A stretch of DNA of 64,000 nucleotides from Photobacterium sp. JCM 19050 (GTDB taxonomy: Bacteria; Pseudomonadota; Gammaproteobacteria; Enterobacterales; Vibrionaceae). The position numbers were made by a program, and so were the translations under genes. Under the pieces are notes generated by a model, which worked only from the letters and a program-made list of their open reading frames with translations, did no database searches and had not been told where the DNA came from. Shown here in pieces: positions 38,338-48,920 of this stretch; within the stretch, counting starts at the first letter, position 1; every line of letters begins with the position of its first letter. The DNA lies in assembly GCA_001310455.1 (NCBI GenBank), contig BAXG01000020.1, positions 25,291-89,290 of the forward strand, in the 5' to 3' direction.

Positions 38338-39609
38338 ATGTCAAAGCTTACTCACATCGGCAATAAGAAGCTGTCTCCGGAAACCCAGATGATGCATTAC
38401 GGTTATAACCCGATGTTGTCTGAGGGTGCAGTAAAGTGTCCCCAGTTCCAGACCTCGACCTTTGTGTTTGAGTCAGCTCAGCAGGGAAAAGATCTGTTTA
38501 ACTATGCTTCCGGCCGAGTTCCCATGCCGGATAATCTCGAGCCGGGGCTGATTTACAGCCGCTTTAATAATCCGGTGCTGGAGATCCTGGAAGGGCGTAT
38601 TGCGGTGTGGGATGACGCAGAGGACTGCATGGTTACCAATTGCGGAATGTCTGCCCTTTCATCCACGCTGATGGCACTTTCCCAGCCCGGCGATGTGGTG
38701 ATCTACTCTGAGCCAATCTATGGCGGTACTGATACCCTTCTGAACGCTATCTTGCCGAAAATGAATATCCAGAGTGTCGGTTTCATTGCCCAGGAGGGCA
38801 TCGAAGGGTTGAAAGCGGCTGTCGCCAAAGCGCGGGATCTGGGTACGGTATCGGTGATTTTGCTGGAAACCCCTGACAACCCTACCAACCACCTTATCGA
38901 CATCGCTGCGTGCAGGAAGGTAGCAGAAACGCTGACCAATGCAGCAGGTGAGCGCACCAAGATAGTGGTGGACAACACCATGGGCGGTCCGGTCTTCCAG
39001 ACGCCTCTCCGGCATGGTGCAGATGTCTGCCTTTACTCCCTGACCAAATACATCGGCGGCCATTCCGATCTGGTGGGTGGCAGTTGCTCCGGCAACAAAG
39101 CACTCATCACACAGATCCGCGGTTTCAGGAATATCTTTGGCACCAATATGGACCCGCAGACGGCCTGGCTGCTGCTCCGCTCACTCGAAACCCTGAAAAT
39201 CCGAATGGAAGCCGAATCACGCAGCGCCGCTCAGGTAGCAAGGTTCCTTAGCAGCCACCCTAAAGTCACACAGGTGCACTATGCCGGCTTTTTGGAAGAA
39301 GGCAGCCAGCAGTACGCCCTGTACAAAAAACAGTGCCAGGGATGCAGTTCAACCTTTTCATTTGAAATATCCGGAGGGGAGCCGGAAGCCTTCCGGGTTC
39401 TGGATGCCACCCGGATTTGCCAGCTGGCTGTCAGTCTTGGCGGTACCGAAACCCTTATTCAGCACCCTGCTTCGATGACGCACTCCAGTGTCCCCGCAGA
39501 GCGTCGGGCACAAATCGGTATCACCGACAGCCTGATTCGTATTTCTGTCGGGCTGGAAGACCCGGAAGACATCATTGCGGATCTCGAACAGGCATTATCC
39601 TTAATCTGA
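38338..39609 (+). CDS. mdeA: Methionine gamma-lyase-type PLP enzyme
   Basis: A 423-residue cystathionine gamma-synthase/lyase superfamily enzyme. The start MSKLTHIGNKKLSPETQMMH at 38338 is preferred over 38332, as only it has proper spacing from AAGGA. GLIYSRFNNPVLEILEGRIA, EPIYGGTDTLLN, ETPDNPTNHLIDI, VVDNTMGGPVFQTPLRHGAD and SLTKYIGGHSDLVGGSC (PLP lysine) are the family marks. Methionine gamma-lyase yields methanethiol, ammonia and 2-oxobutyrate. The placing between an Lrp regulator and a 2-oxoacid dehydrogenase E1 supports this over cystathionine synthase. The MGL-typical cysteine near the active site could not be assigned with certainty. Confidence 0.82.
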   Translation: MSKLTHIGNKKLSPETQMMHYGYNPMLSEGAVKCPQFQTSTFVFESAQQGKDLFNYASGRVPMPDNLEPGLIYSRFNNPVLEILEGRIAVWDDAEDCMVTNCGMSALSSTLMALSQPGDVVIYSEPIYGGTDTLLNAILPKMNIQSVGFIAQEGIEGLKAAVAKARDLGTVSVILLETPDNPTNHLIDIAACRKVAETLTNAAGERTKIVVDNTMGGPVFQTPLRHGADVCLYSLTKYIGGHSDLVGGSCSGNKALITQIRGFRNIFGTNMDPQTAWLLLRSLETLKIRMEAESRSAAQVARFLSSHPKVTQVHYAGFLEEGSQQYALYKKQCQGCSSTFSFEISGGEPEAFRVLDATRICQLAVSLGGTETLIQHPASMTHSSVPAERRAQIGITDSLIRISVGLEDPEDIIADLEQALSLI

Positions 39610-39666
39610 TTGTTATCACCTTAAAAATCGGCACGCACTCACCCAACTCATCGCTAAGGGGCAGTC

Positions 39667-42351
39667 ATGGAATACGGCAATCTCAGTGAACTGAAACAGG
39701 AAATGGAAGAAGATCGCAAAGAGTGGATCGAATCCCTTGAGGTGATCCGGCATGAGTTCGGTGATGCCGGGGTGCGCGAGATCCTCCGCACTCTCCAGGA
39801 TCATGCGTTACAGGCCGGTGTCATGCTGAATGAGGCCACGCTAAACACACCCTATGTGAATACCATCAGCGTCAGCGACCAGCCCCTTTATCCCGGTGAT
39901 CTGAAAATGGAAAAGCGGGTGGAAAACATTATCCGCTGGAATGCGATGGCGATGGTGATGCAAGCCTATGATCAGGGAACCGGTGTCGGCGGCCATATTG
40001 CCACTTATGCCAGTGCTGCCACGGTACTCGAAACCGGGTTTAACCACTGTTTCCGGGCCCGTACCGAGGACTATGGTGGTGACATGGTGCTTGCCCAACC
40101 CCACGCTGCCCCGGGGATTTATGCCCGCGCCTACCTTGAGGGACGCCTGACGGACAGCCAGGTGAGAAACTTTCGCAGGGAGCTCGGGGAAGGAGGAGGG
40201 CTATGCTCTTACCCCCACCCTCGCTCCATGCCTGACTTCTGGGAAATGCCCAACGCGTCAATGGGCCTTTCCACCGTCAGTGCCATTTATCAGGCGCGTT
40301 ACGCAAAATACCTTGAGAACCGTGGCCTGAAACCCAAAAACGGTGGCCGTATCTGGTGTTTTATCGGGGATGGAGAGTCGGATGAGCCGGAGGTACTGCA
40401 CAATCAACATCGCCGCCCGGGAAAAGCTCGATAATCTGGTGATGGTGGTGAACTGTAACCTGCAGCGTCTCGACGGCCCGGTGCGTGGCAACGGGAAAAT
40501 CATCCAGGAATTGGAGCGTAGTTACCGGGGAGCCGGATGGAACGTCATCAAGGTGATTTGGGGAAGCGGCTGGGATGCCCTGCTCGCCCGTGATCACCAC
40601 GGCATTCTCCGCCACCGGATGGAAGAGTGTCGCGACGGTGACTACCAGATGTATTCTGTAATGTCCGGTGGTGCCCAGCGCGAACACTGGGTGGGTGGGA
40701 ACCCGCAGTTGGAAGCCATGATGAACTCCCTCACGGATGAAGAAATCAGCCATATCAAACGTGGCGGGCAGGATCCGAAGAAAATCTTTGCCGCCTATAA
40801 CAAAGCCATGCAGGCCAGCGGCAAACCGACCGTCATTCTGGTGAAAACCGTAAAAGGTGACGGCATGGGCCCGAGCGGGCAAGGGCATAACGATGTCCAC
40901 CAGAAGAAAACCCTGACCCCGGATGAGCGAATCCAGGCAGCAAGGGAGCACGGGATCCCACTGGATGATGACGCTGCCGCCAGCGCAGAATTTTACGTCC
41001 CGGAAGCTCAAAGCCCGGAGATGCGCTACCTTCACGCAAAACGCCGGGTATTGGGCGGATACCTGCCCAGCCGCAAGCCGGATTGCCCGGTGGTGGAGCC
41101 ACCTTCACTTTCCCTGTTTGCTGAACAGTTGTCCGGCTCTGGCGATCGTGCTGTATCAACCACCATGGCAATGGTCCGGATGCTGTCAAAACTGCTCAAG
41201 GAGCCGGTTATCGGCAAATATGTGGTCCCGATTGTGCCGGATGAAGCGCGTACGTTCGGGATGGATGCCTTGTTCCGGGCCGCTGGCATTTACAACAGCG
41301 AAGGACAGCAATATACACCGGTAGACGCCAAATCGATGTTGCCCTACCGCGAAGCCAAAGACGGCAGATCCTTCAGGAAGGGATTTGTGAAGCCGGGGCG
41401 ATGGCGTCATTTATGGCCGCAGGAACCGCTTACGCCGTGCACGGTATTCCGACCATCCCGTTTTATATCTATTACTCTATGTTCGGTTTCCAGCGTGTCG
41501 GCGATATGGTCTGGGCCTGCGGCGATATGATGGCAAAAGGCTTCCTTCTTGGTGCAACCGCCGGTCGTACGACCCTGAACGGCGAAGGATTGCAGCACCA
41601 GGACGGGCACTCCCACCTTCTTGCCGCAACGTTCCCGAACCTGCTAAGTTACGACCCGGCCTTCGCCTATGAAATCACCTTTATCATCCGCGAAGGGATA
41701 CGCCGGATGTACTCCGAGCAGGAAAACATCTTCTACTACCTGACTCTCTACAATGAAAACTACCCGATGCCGGCACTGCCAGATGGCAAGGAAGAGACCA
41801 TTGCTGAAGGTGTCATTAAAGGTGGTTATTTGTGGCAGGAAAGTCTGACTGAGGGTGAATGCCGGGTGCAATTGATGGGAAGCGGTGCGGTAATGCAAAG
41901 TGTCATCAAAGCTGCGGCCTGGCTGGAAGCCAAAGGCATTGCTGCCGATATCTGGAGCATGACCAGCTACACCGAGTTGGCACGAAATGCCGAAGCCTGT
42001 GAGCGCCAAAGCCGGATTGACCCGGATGCTCCGGTTAAGGCATCCAATATCGCCACTCTGTTTGCCGGTTCTAAAGGGGTCGCCGTGGCAGTAACCGACT
42101 ACATGAAAGCACTGCCCAACAGCATCGCCAAATGGATGCCGCTCCCCTATACATGCCTGGGCACTGATGGCTACGGACTCAGTGAAGCAAGAGACGTGCT
42201 GAGGGACCATTTTGAGGTCAGTGAATGCTACATCGCCGGTGCAGCACTTACCAGCTTGGCCCGCGAAGGCTTAATCAATGACGGGGAATTTCAGGCATGG
42301 TTTTCTGAGCTTGACATCAGCGGGGAGAAAGAAGATCCAATAAATCTCTGA
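39667..42351 (+). pseudogene. mdeB: Homodimeric 2-oxoacid dehydrogenase E1 (AceE-like, probable MdeB), two frameshifts
   Basis: A thiamine-diphosphate E1 of about 895 residues when repaired, close to AceE. It starts MEYGNLSELKQEMEEDRKEW. RWNAMAMVMQAYDQGTGVGG, GDMVLAQPHAAPGIYARAYL and the ThDP motif FIGDGESDEPE ... VNCNLQRLDGPVRGNGKIIQ are present. Breaks: about 40399 (two bases lost or one gained after PEVL) and about 41365 (GGCCAG to GGCAG), after which EAGAMASFMAAGTAYAVHGI, EGLQHQDGHSHLLAATFPN and YGLSEARDVLRDHFEV complete it. In P. putida mdeB encodes an E1 preferring 2-oxobutyrate; it follows mdeA there as here (57 bp). No E2/E3 genes are adjacent, so it would borrow the housekeeping ones. 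Confidence 0.88.
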
Positions 42352-42494
42352 CAGATAATTTGATTTTAAGAGATGAAAAACAGGGCTTGGTAAATCAGGG
42401 AGTTGATTTGTCCATAGCCCTTCACTGAAAATCGCCAAGCCGACATCTTTTATTTGAATGTAAGTGTCGTAATGATAAATTTTAACATTTAAAT

Positions 42495-43040
42495 TCAAGT
42501 ACAATCTCTGACATTCTTTATTTCCCTTTCCTCAATCTCAATCGATTGAAAAAAGGCCCTGCAACCATCACCTTGCGGAGATTGTGCTGCAATACTTACG
42601 GTTTTTATTGACTCACCATTTTGCAAACTAAAATACCTAACCATGTTCCATTTTTCGTTGTTAGTCGAATAATAGAAAGCGATAGATTCGGTGAGCAGTG
42701 CCACTCGAAAGAAACATTGAGTACTTTCAATAGGAACAGAATTACAGTCGTCTGATACGCCTTTGTTAACGACAGAGACCACTGTCGGCTGGTATTCAGT
42801 CGAATACTCGAAGCATAACTTTGCCCAATGATCGCAATCAGTTTGAATAATTATCACACCAGCATCATAGATATTTTTAAATTCGACCGTGATTCCCATC
42901 GTTATTACTGTGGGATGACTCGTTTCGGTCAGAGTGATCTCATCAAGGTTGTCTTTAACCTCTTTATTTTCAGGGTCAATAAATTTGTCTGTGAAAGGTT
43001 TCGCAATTAAAGTCATCTCATTCATCATGAAATCCCGCAT
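42495..43040 (-). CDS. DUF1349-like protein, unusual N-terminus
   Basis: A 181-residue protein; ATG at 43040 with GAGTGAG upstream. The C-terminal two thirds match the concanavalin-like DUF1349 pattern: DAGVIIIQTDCDHWAKLCFE, TVVSVVNKGVSDDCNS, FFRVALLTESIAFYYSTNNE and SIAAQSPQGDGCRAFFQSIE. The first 50 residues lack the usual WLNEP-type opening, so the domain looks shortened. It is clearly AT-rich compared with mdeB and stands alone, with an empty AT-rich region upstream, which suggests recent acquisition. Function unknown. Confidence 0.65.
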   Translation of the reverse strand: MRDFMMNEMTLIAKPFTDKFIDPENKEVKDNLDEITLTETSHPTVITMGITVEFKNIYDAGVIIIQTDCDHWAKLCFEYSTEYQPTVVSVVNKGVSDDCNSVPIESTQCFFRVALLTESIAFYYSTNNEKWNMVRYFSLQNGESIKTVSIAAQSPQGDGCRAFFQSIEIEEREIKNVRDCT

Positions 43041-43464
43041 ATCTCACTCTTAATACACAAGTTCTATTTAAAGGTTTTGTCCACGAATTCCAGAATAAAA
43101 CCATTTTATATTATGTGAAATGGTTCCATTTAAATCCGCTCATATTCCTTTATTTTCCCATGAAGTGATTATAAGTTAGGTTATATAGACAGAACTGTAA
43201 ATATTATCGATTACGAAATATATTTTTATAAAAAAGTGCGGTTTATATCCCACCTGATATATAAAATTTTATTCTGTTTTTGATTTAACCAGCAATGCCA
43301 CCAGTCACAATTTAAAATGCAACTATTTGCATTAATAAACTGACAAAATACGCGATAAGAACACCGAGATTATTTTCCAGAGATATTATTCAATGATTGA
43401 TTGAGGAGGACAAACATGGGATCACCCCATAGAAAGGTAACCCCATTAAACGCTGACAGGGGGT
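43041..43464. other. AT-rich intergenic region without a gene
   Basis: About 420 bp, very AT-rich, with no credible ORF. Presumably the promoter of the DUF1349 gene. An AACCCC ... GGGGTT pairing at about 43439-43465 could form a weak hairpin beyond the GNAT gene. Confidence 0.45.
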
Positions 43465-44064
43465 TTATGCTTTCAGGCGTGCAAACTGTTCGGAGGTCAT
43501 TCCATAAATCAGGCGGTCATCAAAGCCATTGTGGATGCGATAGTACCCTTTTTGCACACCTTCGCGCTGGAAGCCGGTTTTTTCCAGAACCCGGGCAGAG
43601 CGGGCGTTTCCGGCGTAGCAATCTGCAGCCAGTTTGTGTGCGCGTAGCTTTTCAAACGCAAAGGCAGTGGCAAACCGGCAGGTTGTTGTTGCCAGCCCCT
43701 TGCCCCACGCATGGCGCGCAAACTGGTAACCGATTTCGTAGTTGCCTTCCAGGAAAATCACCGGCTGTAGGCCGACCATTCCCATGTACTTGCCTTTGTT
43801 ATCACGGAGGGTAAACGTCGGTGTTTCCGGCCACTCCCCGCGTTCAATTTGAGAGGCTGTATCCGCGATAATCGGCTGAAAATACGCTTCGTAGAGGGAG
43901 TCCGGTGATGGTGCAAAATGAAGAAAGGCAATGACCTCTTCATCATGCAGTGTTTCTACAATGTCGTTCAGATCAGACTGGCGGATAAAGCTTAGTGTGT
44001 ACTCACTTCCAAACAATACCGACTGACCCGCTTTCAGCGCATCAAAATCAATCTTGGCAGGCAT
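43465..44064 (-). CDS. RimJ/RimL-type GNAT acetyltransferase
   Basis: A 199-residue protein. The start MPAKIDFDALKAGQSVLFGS at 44064 (AAGAGA upstream) is chosen over 44172, which adds a basic non-homologous stretch. YTLSFIRQSDLNDIVETLHD, MGMVGLQPVIFLEGNYEIGY, FARHAWGKGLATTTCRF (acetyl-CoA loop) and NARSARVLEKTGFQREGVQK are the hallmarks of the GNAT_3 ribosomal-protein or small-molecule acetyltransferases. Substrate unknown. Single gene. Confidence 0.85.
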   Translation of the reverse strand: MPAKIDFDALKAGQSVLFGSEYTLSFIRQSDLNDIVETLHDEEVIAFLHFAPSPDSLYEAYFQPIIADTASQIERGEWPETPTFTLRDNKGKYMGMVGLQPVIFLEGNYEIGYQFARHAWGKGLATTTCRFATAFAFEKLRAHKLAADCYAGNARSARVLEKTGFQREGVQKGYYRIHNGFDDRLIYGMTSEQFARLKA

Positions 44065-44202
44065 AAATCTCTTTTTGTTCTTAATACCAATCGGTATGGG
44101 GCTATTTTTGCGTCCAATTTTACGCATAAACACACATATTTGCCGCAGAAAAATACGGTTAATTATACCCACGCAGGTTTCAGCGAGAGTTGATTGGGTA
44201 TC

Positions 44203-45264
44203 TCACAAACAAAAGCGATACATGGTGTGGTAATGGTAAATCTGGTCAGGCTTGAGGAAACAATCCGGCTGCTGCCATTCCGGGTGGTTTGGTGCATCCG
44301 GGAATAACTGGGTTTCCAACGCCAGCCCGGCGTGTCGACAATACCGGTCACCCCGGCGCGAAATGGCGGCATCCAGCAGGTTCCCGGTGTAGAGCTGTAA
44401 CGCGGGTTTGGTTGTTTTTACTTCCATCCCCACCCGCCCATCCGGCGATTCTACCCGGGCAGCCAGTGCCAGCCCATCTTTGCAGCTTTCATCCAGCAGG
44501 AAAGTATGGTCGTACCCTCGGGCAACCATTTGGTCCGGCTCCGCCGCGATATTGTGGCCAATGGGTTTGGGTTGGGTGAAATCAAATACCGAACCGGCTA
44601 CCGGCGTGATATCTCCGATCGGGATTTGTGTTTCATCAACAGGCAAATAATGGCGGGCGTTGATCATTAAACGGTGAGCCAGAATATCTTCCCCACTCTC
44701 TGCGCCAGCGAGATTGAAACAGGCATGGTTGGTCAGGTTAACCGGGCAGGGTTTGCTGACTTGCGCCTGGTAGTGAATGCAGAGCGAAAGATCTTCAATC
44801 AGCTCGAACCGGACATCTACCCACAGCGCACCGGGAAACCCCTGGTCCCCATCCATGGATTCCAGCGAAAACACCACCAGCCTGTCATCAACCTGCTTTG
44901 CCCGCCAACGTCGGCGATGGAATCCGTGCCGGCCACCGTGCAGGCAATTTGGCGGCTGATTGATATCCAGGTGGACAGTTTTCCCCTCGTGGAAGTAGCG
45001 GCCTCCGGCAATCCGGTTCGCATATCGCCCGACGGTTGAGCCAAGGTAGGCACGCTGGCTGAAATGGGCATCCAGAGACGGGCTCGCCAGCAACACCTCT
45101 CTGGTATTGCCTCCGACAGGGAGCCGGCAACTCAGCCACGTTGCACCGATATCCATAAAGGTCAGCTCCATTCCCTTACGCGAGCGCAGGGTAAAAAAGC
45201 GCGGGGGAAGGCCATCATCAATGAATTTGCCCGTCATGGTGCCAAACACAGTGCTGTCATTCAT
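44203..45264 (-). CDS. galM: Aldose 1-epimerase (mutarotase)
   Basis: A 353-residue protein. The start MNDSTVFGTMTGKFIDDGLP at 45264 follows AGGAGA; the frame reaching 45417 has no site. ASPSLDAHFSQRAYLGSTVG, YANRIAGGRYF, NCLHGGRHGFHRRRW, VNLTNHACFNLAG (catalytic histidine) and LALETQLFPDAPNHPEWQQ (catalytic glutamate) are the GalM signature. It interconverts the alpha and beta anomers of hexoses. It lies 375 bp downstream of the carbohydrate ABC genes but beyond their terminator, so co-transcription is unlikely; a functional link to sugar use is plausible. Confidence 0.9.
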   Translation of the reverse strand: MNDSTVFGTMTGKFIDDGLPPRFFTLRSRKGMELTFMDIGATWLSCRLPVGGNTREVLLASPSLDAHFSQRAYLGSTVGRYANRIAGGRYFHEGKTVHLDINQPPNCLHGGRHGFHRRRWRAKQVDDRLVVFSLESMDGDQGFPGALWVDVRFELIEDLSLCIHYQAQVSKPCPVNLTNHACFNLAGAESGEDILAHRLMINARHYLPVDETQIPIGDITPVAGSVFDFTQPKPIGHNIAAEPDQMVARGYDHTFLLDESCKDGLALAARVESPDGRVGMEVKTTKPALQLYTGNLLDAAISRRGDRYCRHAGLALETQLFPDAPNHPEWQQPDCFLKPDQIYHYHTMYRFCL

Positions 45265-45593
45265 GGCTGTCTCCTGTTCGGCTGAGGGCAAAAAGATGAC
45301 AGGAGAGACTAGCAGCAGCAGCGGCGATTTCAGGAACCATGATCTCAAAACGGCACGCTCTGAAAGGGAGGCAATCCAATTCAGTGACTTAACAAAACCG
45401 ATTTTCACCCGCTGCAAACAGGCCTGTTAGTCTGTTTCGGTGGCTGGCATTTACATCATGACTGATTGTTTTTATTTCTGTGGAAGAACAAGGCCACATG
45501 TTTTAACCGGAATTCTATGGCACAACTTGTACACTCGAGGAACGTCTCCAGAAAAGGACGATGCCGGCCTGACCTCACCCTACGCCCAAAGAA

Positions 45594-45616
45594 AAGGCGG
45601 TGCTTTGCACCGCCTT
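45594..45616 (-). terminator. Terminator of the ABC binding-protein operon
   Basis: Perfect 10-bp stem AAGGCGGTGC / GCACCGCCTT with a 3-base loop, about 25 bp beyond the binding-protein stop, followed on that strand by TTCTTTGGG. Confidence 0.8.
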
Positions 45617-45639
45617 GGCTGTATGACTTATTGGGTTTT

Positions 45640-46859
45640 TTACTTAAAAATACGCTGACGCACCTTTTCAACACGCTCAAGGATCTTGTCAATACGATCA
45701 GGGTTAACCATGTACTCTTGGAAACCTTTCATGCCTTCTTTCGCCATGGAAGGGTCCGTGTCACGGTCATAAAACTGTGCCGTACCAGACGCTTCACCCA
45801 ACACTTTCACCCCGAGATTAAGGAAAGGATCATCTTTCACTTTGGCCTTGCTGTTGGTTGGGATTTGAAGCATAGCTTCGTTAATCAGTTGCTGGTTCTC
45901 AGCTTTGGCAACAAACTCAAGGAATCGGCGCGCATCTTCCTTGTTCTTGCTTTGGCCGGAATATGGAGGGTATCCATCGGAGCATCTTCAGCCATACCAA
46001 CTTCCGGGTTAATTGACGGGAACTGGAAGTAACCCATTTTCTGTTGCATGTCTTCAGGTAAGTTGGCCACCAGGAAATTACCCATCAGGTACATTGCAGC
46101 CTGGTCTTTGTAAAGGAATGACTGGCTTCCTGCCAGCTGTACGACGTATGGTTATCAATGTAGTAACCCGGCTTCACAAGCTCATCCCATTTAGCAAAAA
46201 CCGCGCGCACACGAGTCGGTATAGGGAACCTTGCCATCCATCAGATCAATGTGGAAATCCAGCCCATTGACACGCATATTGATGTAATCAAACCATCCGG
46301 CAGCGGTCCAAAGGTATTTGGTGCCGATAGTAAATGGTGCTATGCCATTTTCTTTCAATGTCTTGGAGGCAGCAACAAGGTCGTCCCAGGTTTTGGGCAC
46401 GCCGATACCGAACTTATCGAACATGTCTTTGCGGTAGTAAACACCCCATTGGTAGTAAGTATAGGGGACACCATACTGCTTACCGTCAACGGACATCGCC
46501 GGAATTGCACTGGCAAAGTCCTCGTACATGCCATTGTCTTTCCAAAGATCACTGACATCTTCAAACAGGTTGCGGTCTACAAAGGTTTTCATCCGGTTAC
46601 CGGCAAACCAGAACACCACATCCGGTGGTGACGTAACCAGCCAGTTGCGAATGGTGGTTTTGTAGGCTTCGTGGTCGTAAAGGTTGAACTTCACCTCAAT
46701 GTCGGGGTTGGCCTTGGAGAATCGGTCAACGACTTCTTCCCATGCAGCCTTTGGCGCAGGATCCGACTGGCTGGAGTTGATCACCAGCGTCCCGGCAAAT
46801 GAGGCTCCACTCATCAGTGCTGCCGCCAATAAAGCGGTCAGTTTATTGTGAATTTTCAT
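45640..46859 (-). pseudogene. Carbohydrate ABC transporter substrate-binding protein, three frameshifts
   Basis: Periplasmic extracellular solute-binding protein family 1, about 408 residues when repaired. The signal peptide is MKIHNKLTALLAAALMSGAS, cleaved after FA. VINSSQSDPAPKAAWEEVVD, NPDIEVKFNLYDHEAYKTTI, PPDVVFWFAGNRMKTFVDR and YGVPYTYYQWGVYYRKDMFD follow. Breaks lie at about 46200 (two bases of CG lost), 46120 and 45961 (one base each); the pieces AKWDELVKPGYYIDNHTSYS, SFLYKDQAAMYLMGNF, QSKNKEDARRFLEFVAKAE and AMLQIPTNSKAKVKDDP join in order to the stop at 45640. Aromatic residues in the cleft suggest a sugar ligand, not identified. Downstream of its two permease genes' promoter on the minus strand. 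Confidence 0.87.
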
Positions 46860-47010
46860 TTCAGGTCCCTTTCAGTTTTCATTGTTTGATTTGGTGTCAC
46901 GTCGTATTGATGTTTATAACGGCGCAGCGAACCACACCGGTGTTGCAAACTGTGAAACAAACCGGAATCGTTCCCTGATCATTGAGACCAAAGGACGAAT
47001 CCAATTGCCA

Positions 47011-47859
47011 TTAACCTTTGGTTGCGCCAAGCGTCAGGCCCGCAATAAAGTGCCGCTGCATGGTAAAGAACAAGGCAACCGGCGGGAGGGCTGCCACAAT
47101 GGCACCCGCAGAAATGTACTGCCAGGAAGCCAGCCACTGCCCTTTCAGGCGCTCAACCCTGCGGTAACCGGACGGACTTCATCGCTCTGAACCAGCACCA
47201 ACGCCCAGAAGAAGTCATTCCAGATAAAAGTGAAGACCAACACGGAAAGTGCCGCCAATGCCGGCCTGACAAGCGGCAGCACGACATACCAGAAAATCTT
47301 GAATTCGCTGACGCCCTCTACTTGCCGCTTCAATCAGCGCATCGGGAATCCCGACAATAAAGTTGCGCATAAACAGGGTGCAAAACCCAGCCTGAAACGC
47401 TACGTGGAAGAAAATTAACGCCCAGTAGGTATCGTAAATCCCAAAGGCAATGGTGAGATCGCGCACCGGGATCATCAGGATCTGGAAGGGAACGAAGTTA
47501 CCGGCAATAAAAGAGGCAAACAGCCAGACATTGGCCCTGAACTTGTATTTCGCCAGCGCATACCCAGCCAGGGTGGAAAGTGCGACAGCACCAAACACCG
47601 CCGGTAAGGTAATCAATATGCTGTTGAGCAGGTATTGCCCCATCGGGGTGGCAGTAAACACCTGCGAATAGTTTTCGATAATCATCAACTCTGTGGGCAT
47701 ACCCCAGAAGTTGCCGGCATTAATGTCTTCTAAAGAACGGATAGAAGTCAGCATCACGGCGATCAGCGGCAGGAGCCAAAGAATAATAGAAATTGGCAAT
47801 GCTGTTCGATAAGAGAGCTGGGTAAGCCGCCCGGCTTTTTGTATGGGTTGCGGAAACAT
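47011..47859 (-). pseudogene. Carbohydrate ABC permease (MalG type), two frameshifts
   Basis: Inner-membrane permease of about 283 residues when repaired. It starts MFPQPIQKAGRLTQLSYRTA at 47859, sharing a base with the stop of the upstream permease. Six transmembrane segments and the binding-protein-dependent EAA-type loop (ALIEAA..VEGVSEFKIFW) are seen; the first break, at about 47318, falls inside this loop (two bases lost). The second is in a G run at about 47155, after VRPVTAG. The end ERLKGQWLASWQYISAGAIV and FIAGLTLGATKG is typical of CUT1 MalG homologues. Confidence 0.88.
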
Positions 47860-48779
47860 TATTTTTCACTCCTTATCATGCGCCACAGGAAGTAAGCGAT
47901 ATAGACATCCATAATCAGGAACAGCATTACTGCCACGGCTGCGCCGTACCCCATCCGGTAATTGAAAATAGACTCTTCGTACATCATGTAGGCAAGCACA
48001 GTGGAACTGCTCCAAGGGCCGCCAGCCGTCATGGTCGCCACCAGATCAAATGAACGCAGGGCACCAATAACTGTCACGACGATGGCGATAAAGGTCGCCG
48101 GTTTGAGTTGGGGAAGGACAACATGCCAGAGCATCCTAAGGCCCTTGGCACCATCAAGCCGTGCGGCTTCCAGTTGCTCCGGGTCAAGGTTGTTAAGGCC
48201 GGTGAGGTAGAGAATCATGCAGTAAGCAATCTGTGGCCAAAGCCCGGCGGCAATAATCCCGTAGGTGACATATTCTTCACTCGACAAAATGGCCACAGGA
48301 TCCATACCCAGCCAGCTGAGTGTCAGGTTAAGAAGCCCGGATGACGGGTCGTAGAACCAGGAAAACACCAGTCCGACTACCACTTGGGAAATAACGAAAG
48401 GAAAGAAAAACAGGGCTTTGACTGCCCGAATACCGCGTACTTGCTGGTTGAGGAACAGCGCTACTGCCAGACCGGCTGGAGGCGCGAGCATAAAAAGGAT
48501 CAGCCAGAGGAAGTTGTTTTTCAGAGATATCAGAAAGGTCTCCGAATCGAACAATTCACGGTAATTGTCCAAACCCACCCAGGTCTTTTCACCTAAGCCG
48601 TCCCAATCGTAAAAACTCAGCCAGATACTGTCAAAGATGGGATAAATGACATAAGTGGTGAACAGTACCAGTGCCGGTGCCAGGAAAATCCAGGGCGTAT
48701 ACTGCACCCCAATTTTCCGCCTTCCCGAATGCCTTTGAATGTTGGATCCTCCTAAAGGCGTATCTTCTGCCTTTTGCAT
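47859..48779 (-). CDS. Carbohydrate ABC permease (MalF/UgpA type)
   Basis: A 306-residue inner-membrane protein, six transmembrane segments. It starts MQKAEDTPLGGSNIQRHSGR. YTPWIFLAPALVLFTTYVIY, FDSIWLSFYDWDGLGEKTWV, NYRELFDSETFLISLKNNFL and the EAA loop EQLEAARLDGAKGLRMLWHV, needed to contact the ATPase, are conserved. First gene of the minus-strand transport unit (permease, permease, binding protein). A LacI-type operator lies in its upstream region, shared with the divergent ATPase gene. Confidence 0.92.
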   Translation of the reverse strand: MQKAEDTPLGGSNIQRHSGRRKIGVQYTPWIFLAPALVLFTTYVIYPIFDSIWLSFYDWDGLGEKTWVGLDNYRELFDSETFLISLKNNFLWLILFMLAPPAGLAVALFLNQQVRGIRAVKALFFFPFVISQVVVGLVFSWFYDPSSGLLNLTLSWLGMDPVAILSSEEYVTYGIIAAGLWPQIAYCMILYLTGLNNLDPEQLEAARLDGAKGLRMLWHVVLPQLKPATFIAIVVTVIGALRSFDLVATMTAGGPWSSSTVLAYMMYEESIFNYRMGYGAAVAVMLFLIMDVYIAYFLWRMIRSEK

Positions 48780-48906
48780 ATCTCATGCTCCGCTATAGTC
48801 AGTATAGGGGCCTTTTAAAAAAGGGATTTAAGAACCGTACCCAAAGGCCAAATGTTAATTCCTTGTGAACGCTTGCCTAGTTTAAGCTAGAGTAAAAATT
48901 TACTTA

Positions 48907-48920
48907 TGTAAACGTTTCCA
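48907..48920. promoter_or_regulatory. LacI/GalR-family operator
   Basis: TGTAAACGTTTCCA, a near-perfect dyad matching the TGnAAnCGnTTnCA consensus with the central CG. It lies in the 291-bp divergent region between permease (starts 48779) and ATPase (starts 49071), the expected target of the LacI-type regulator encoded at 50279. Confidence 0.7.

Noticed and set aside
40361..41035. 224-codon minus-strand frame in mdeB
   Set aside because: Antisense shadow of the conserved E1 core.
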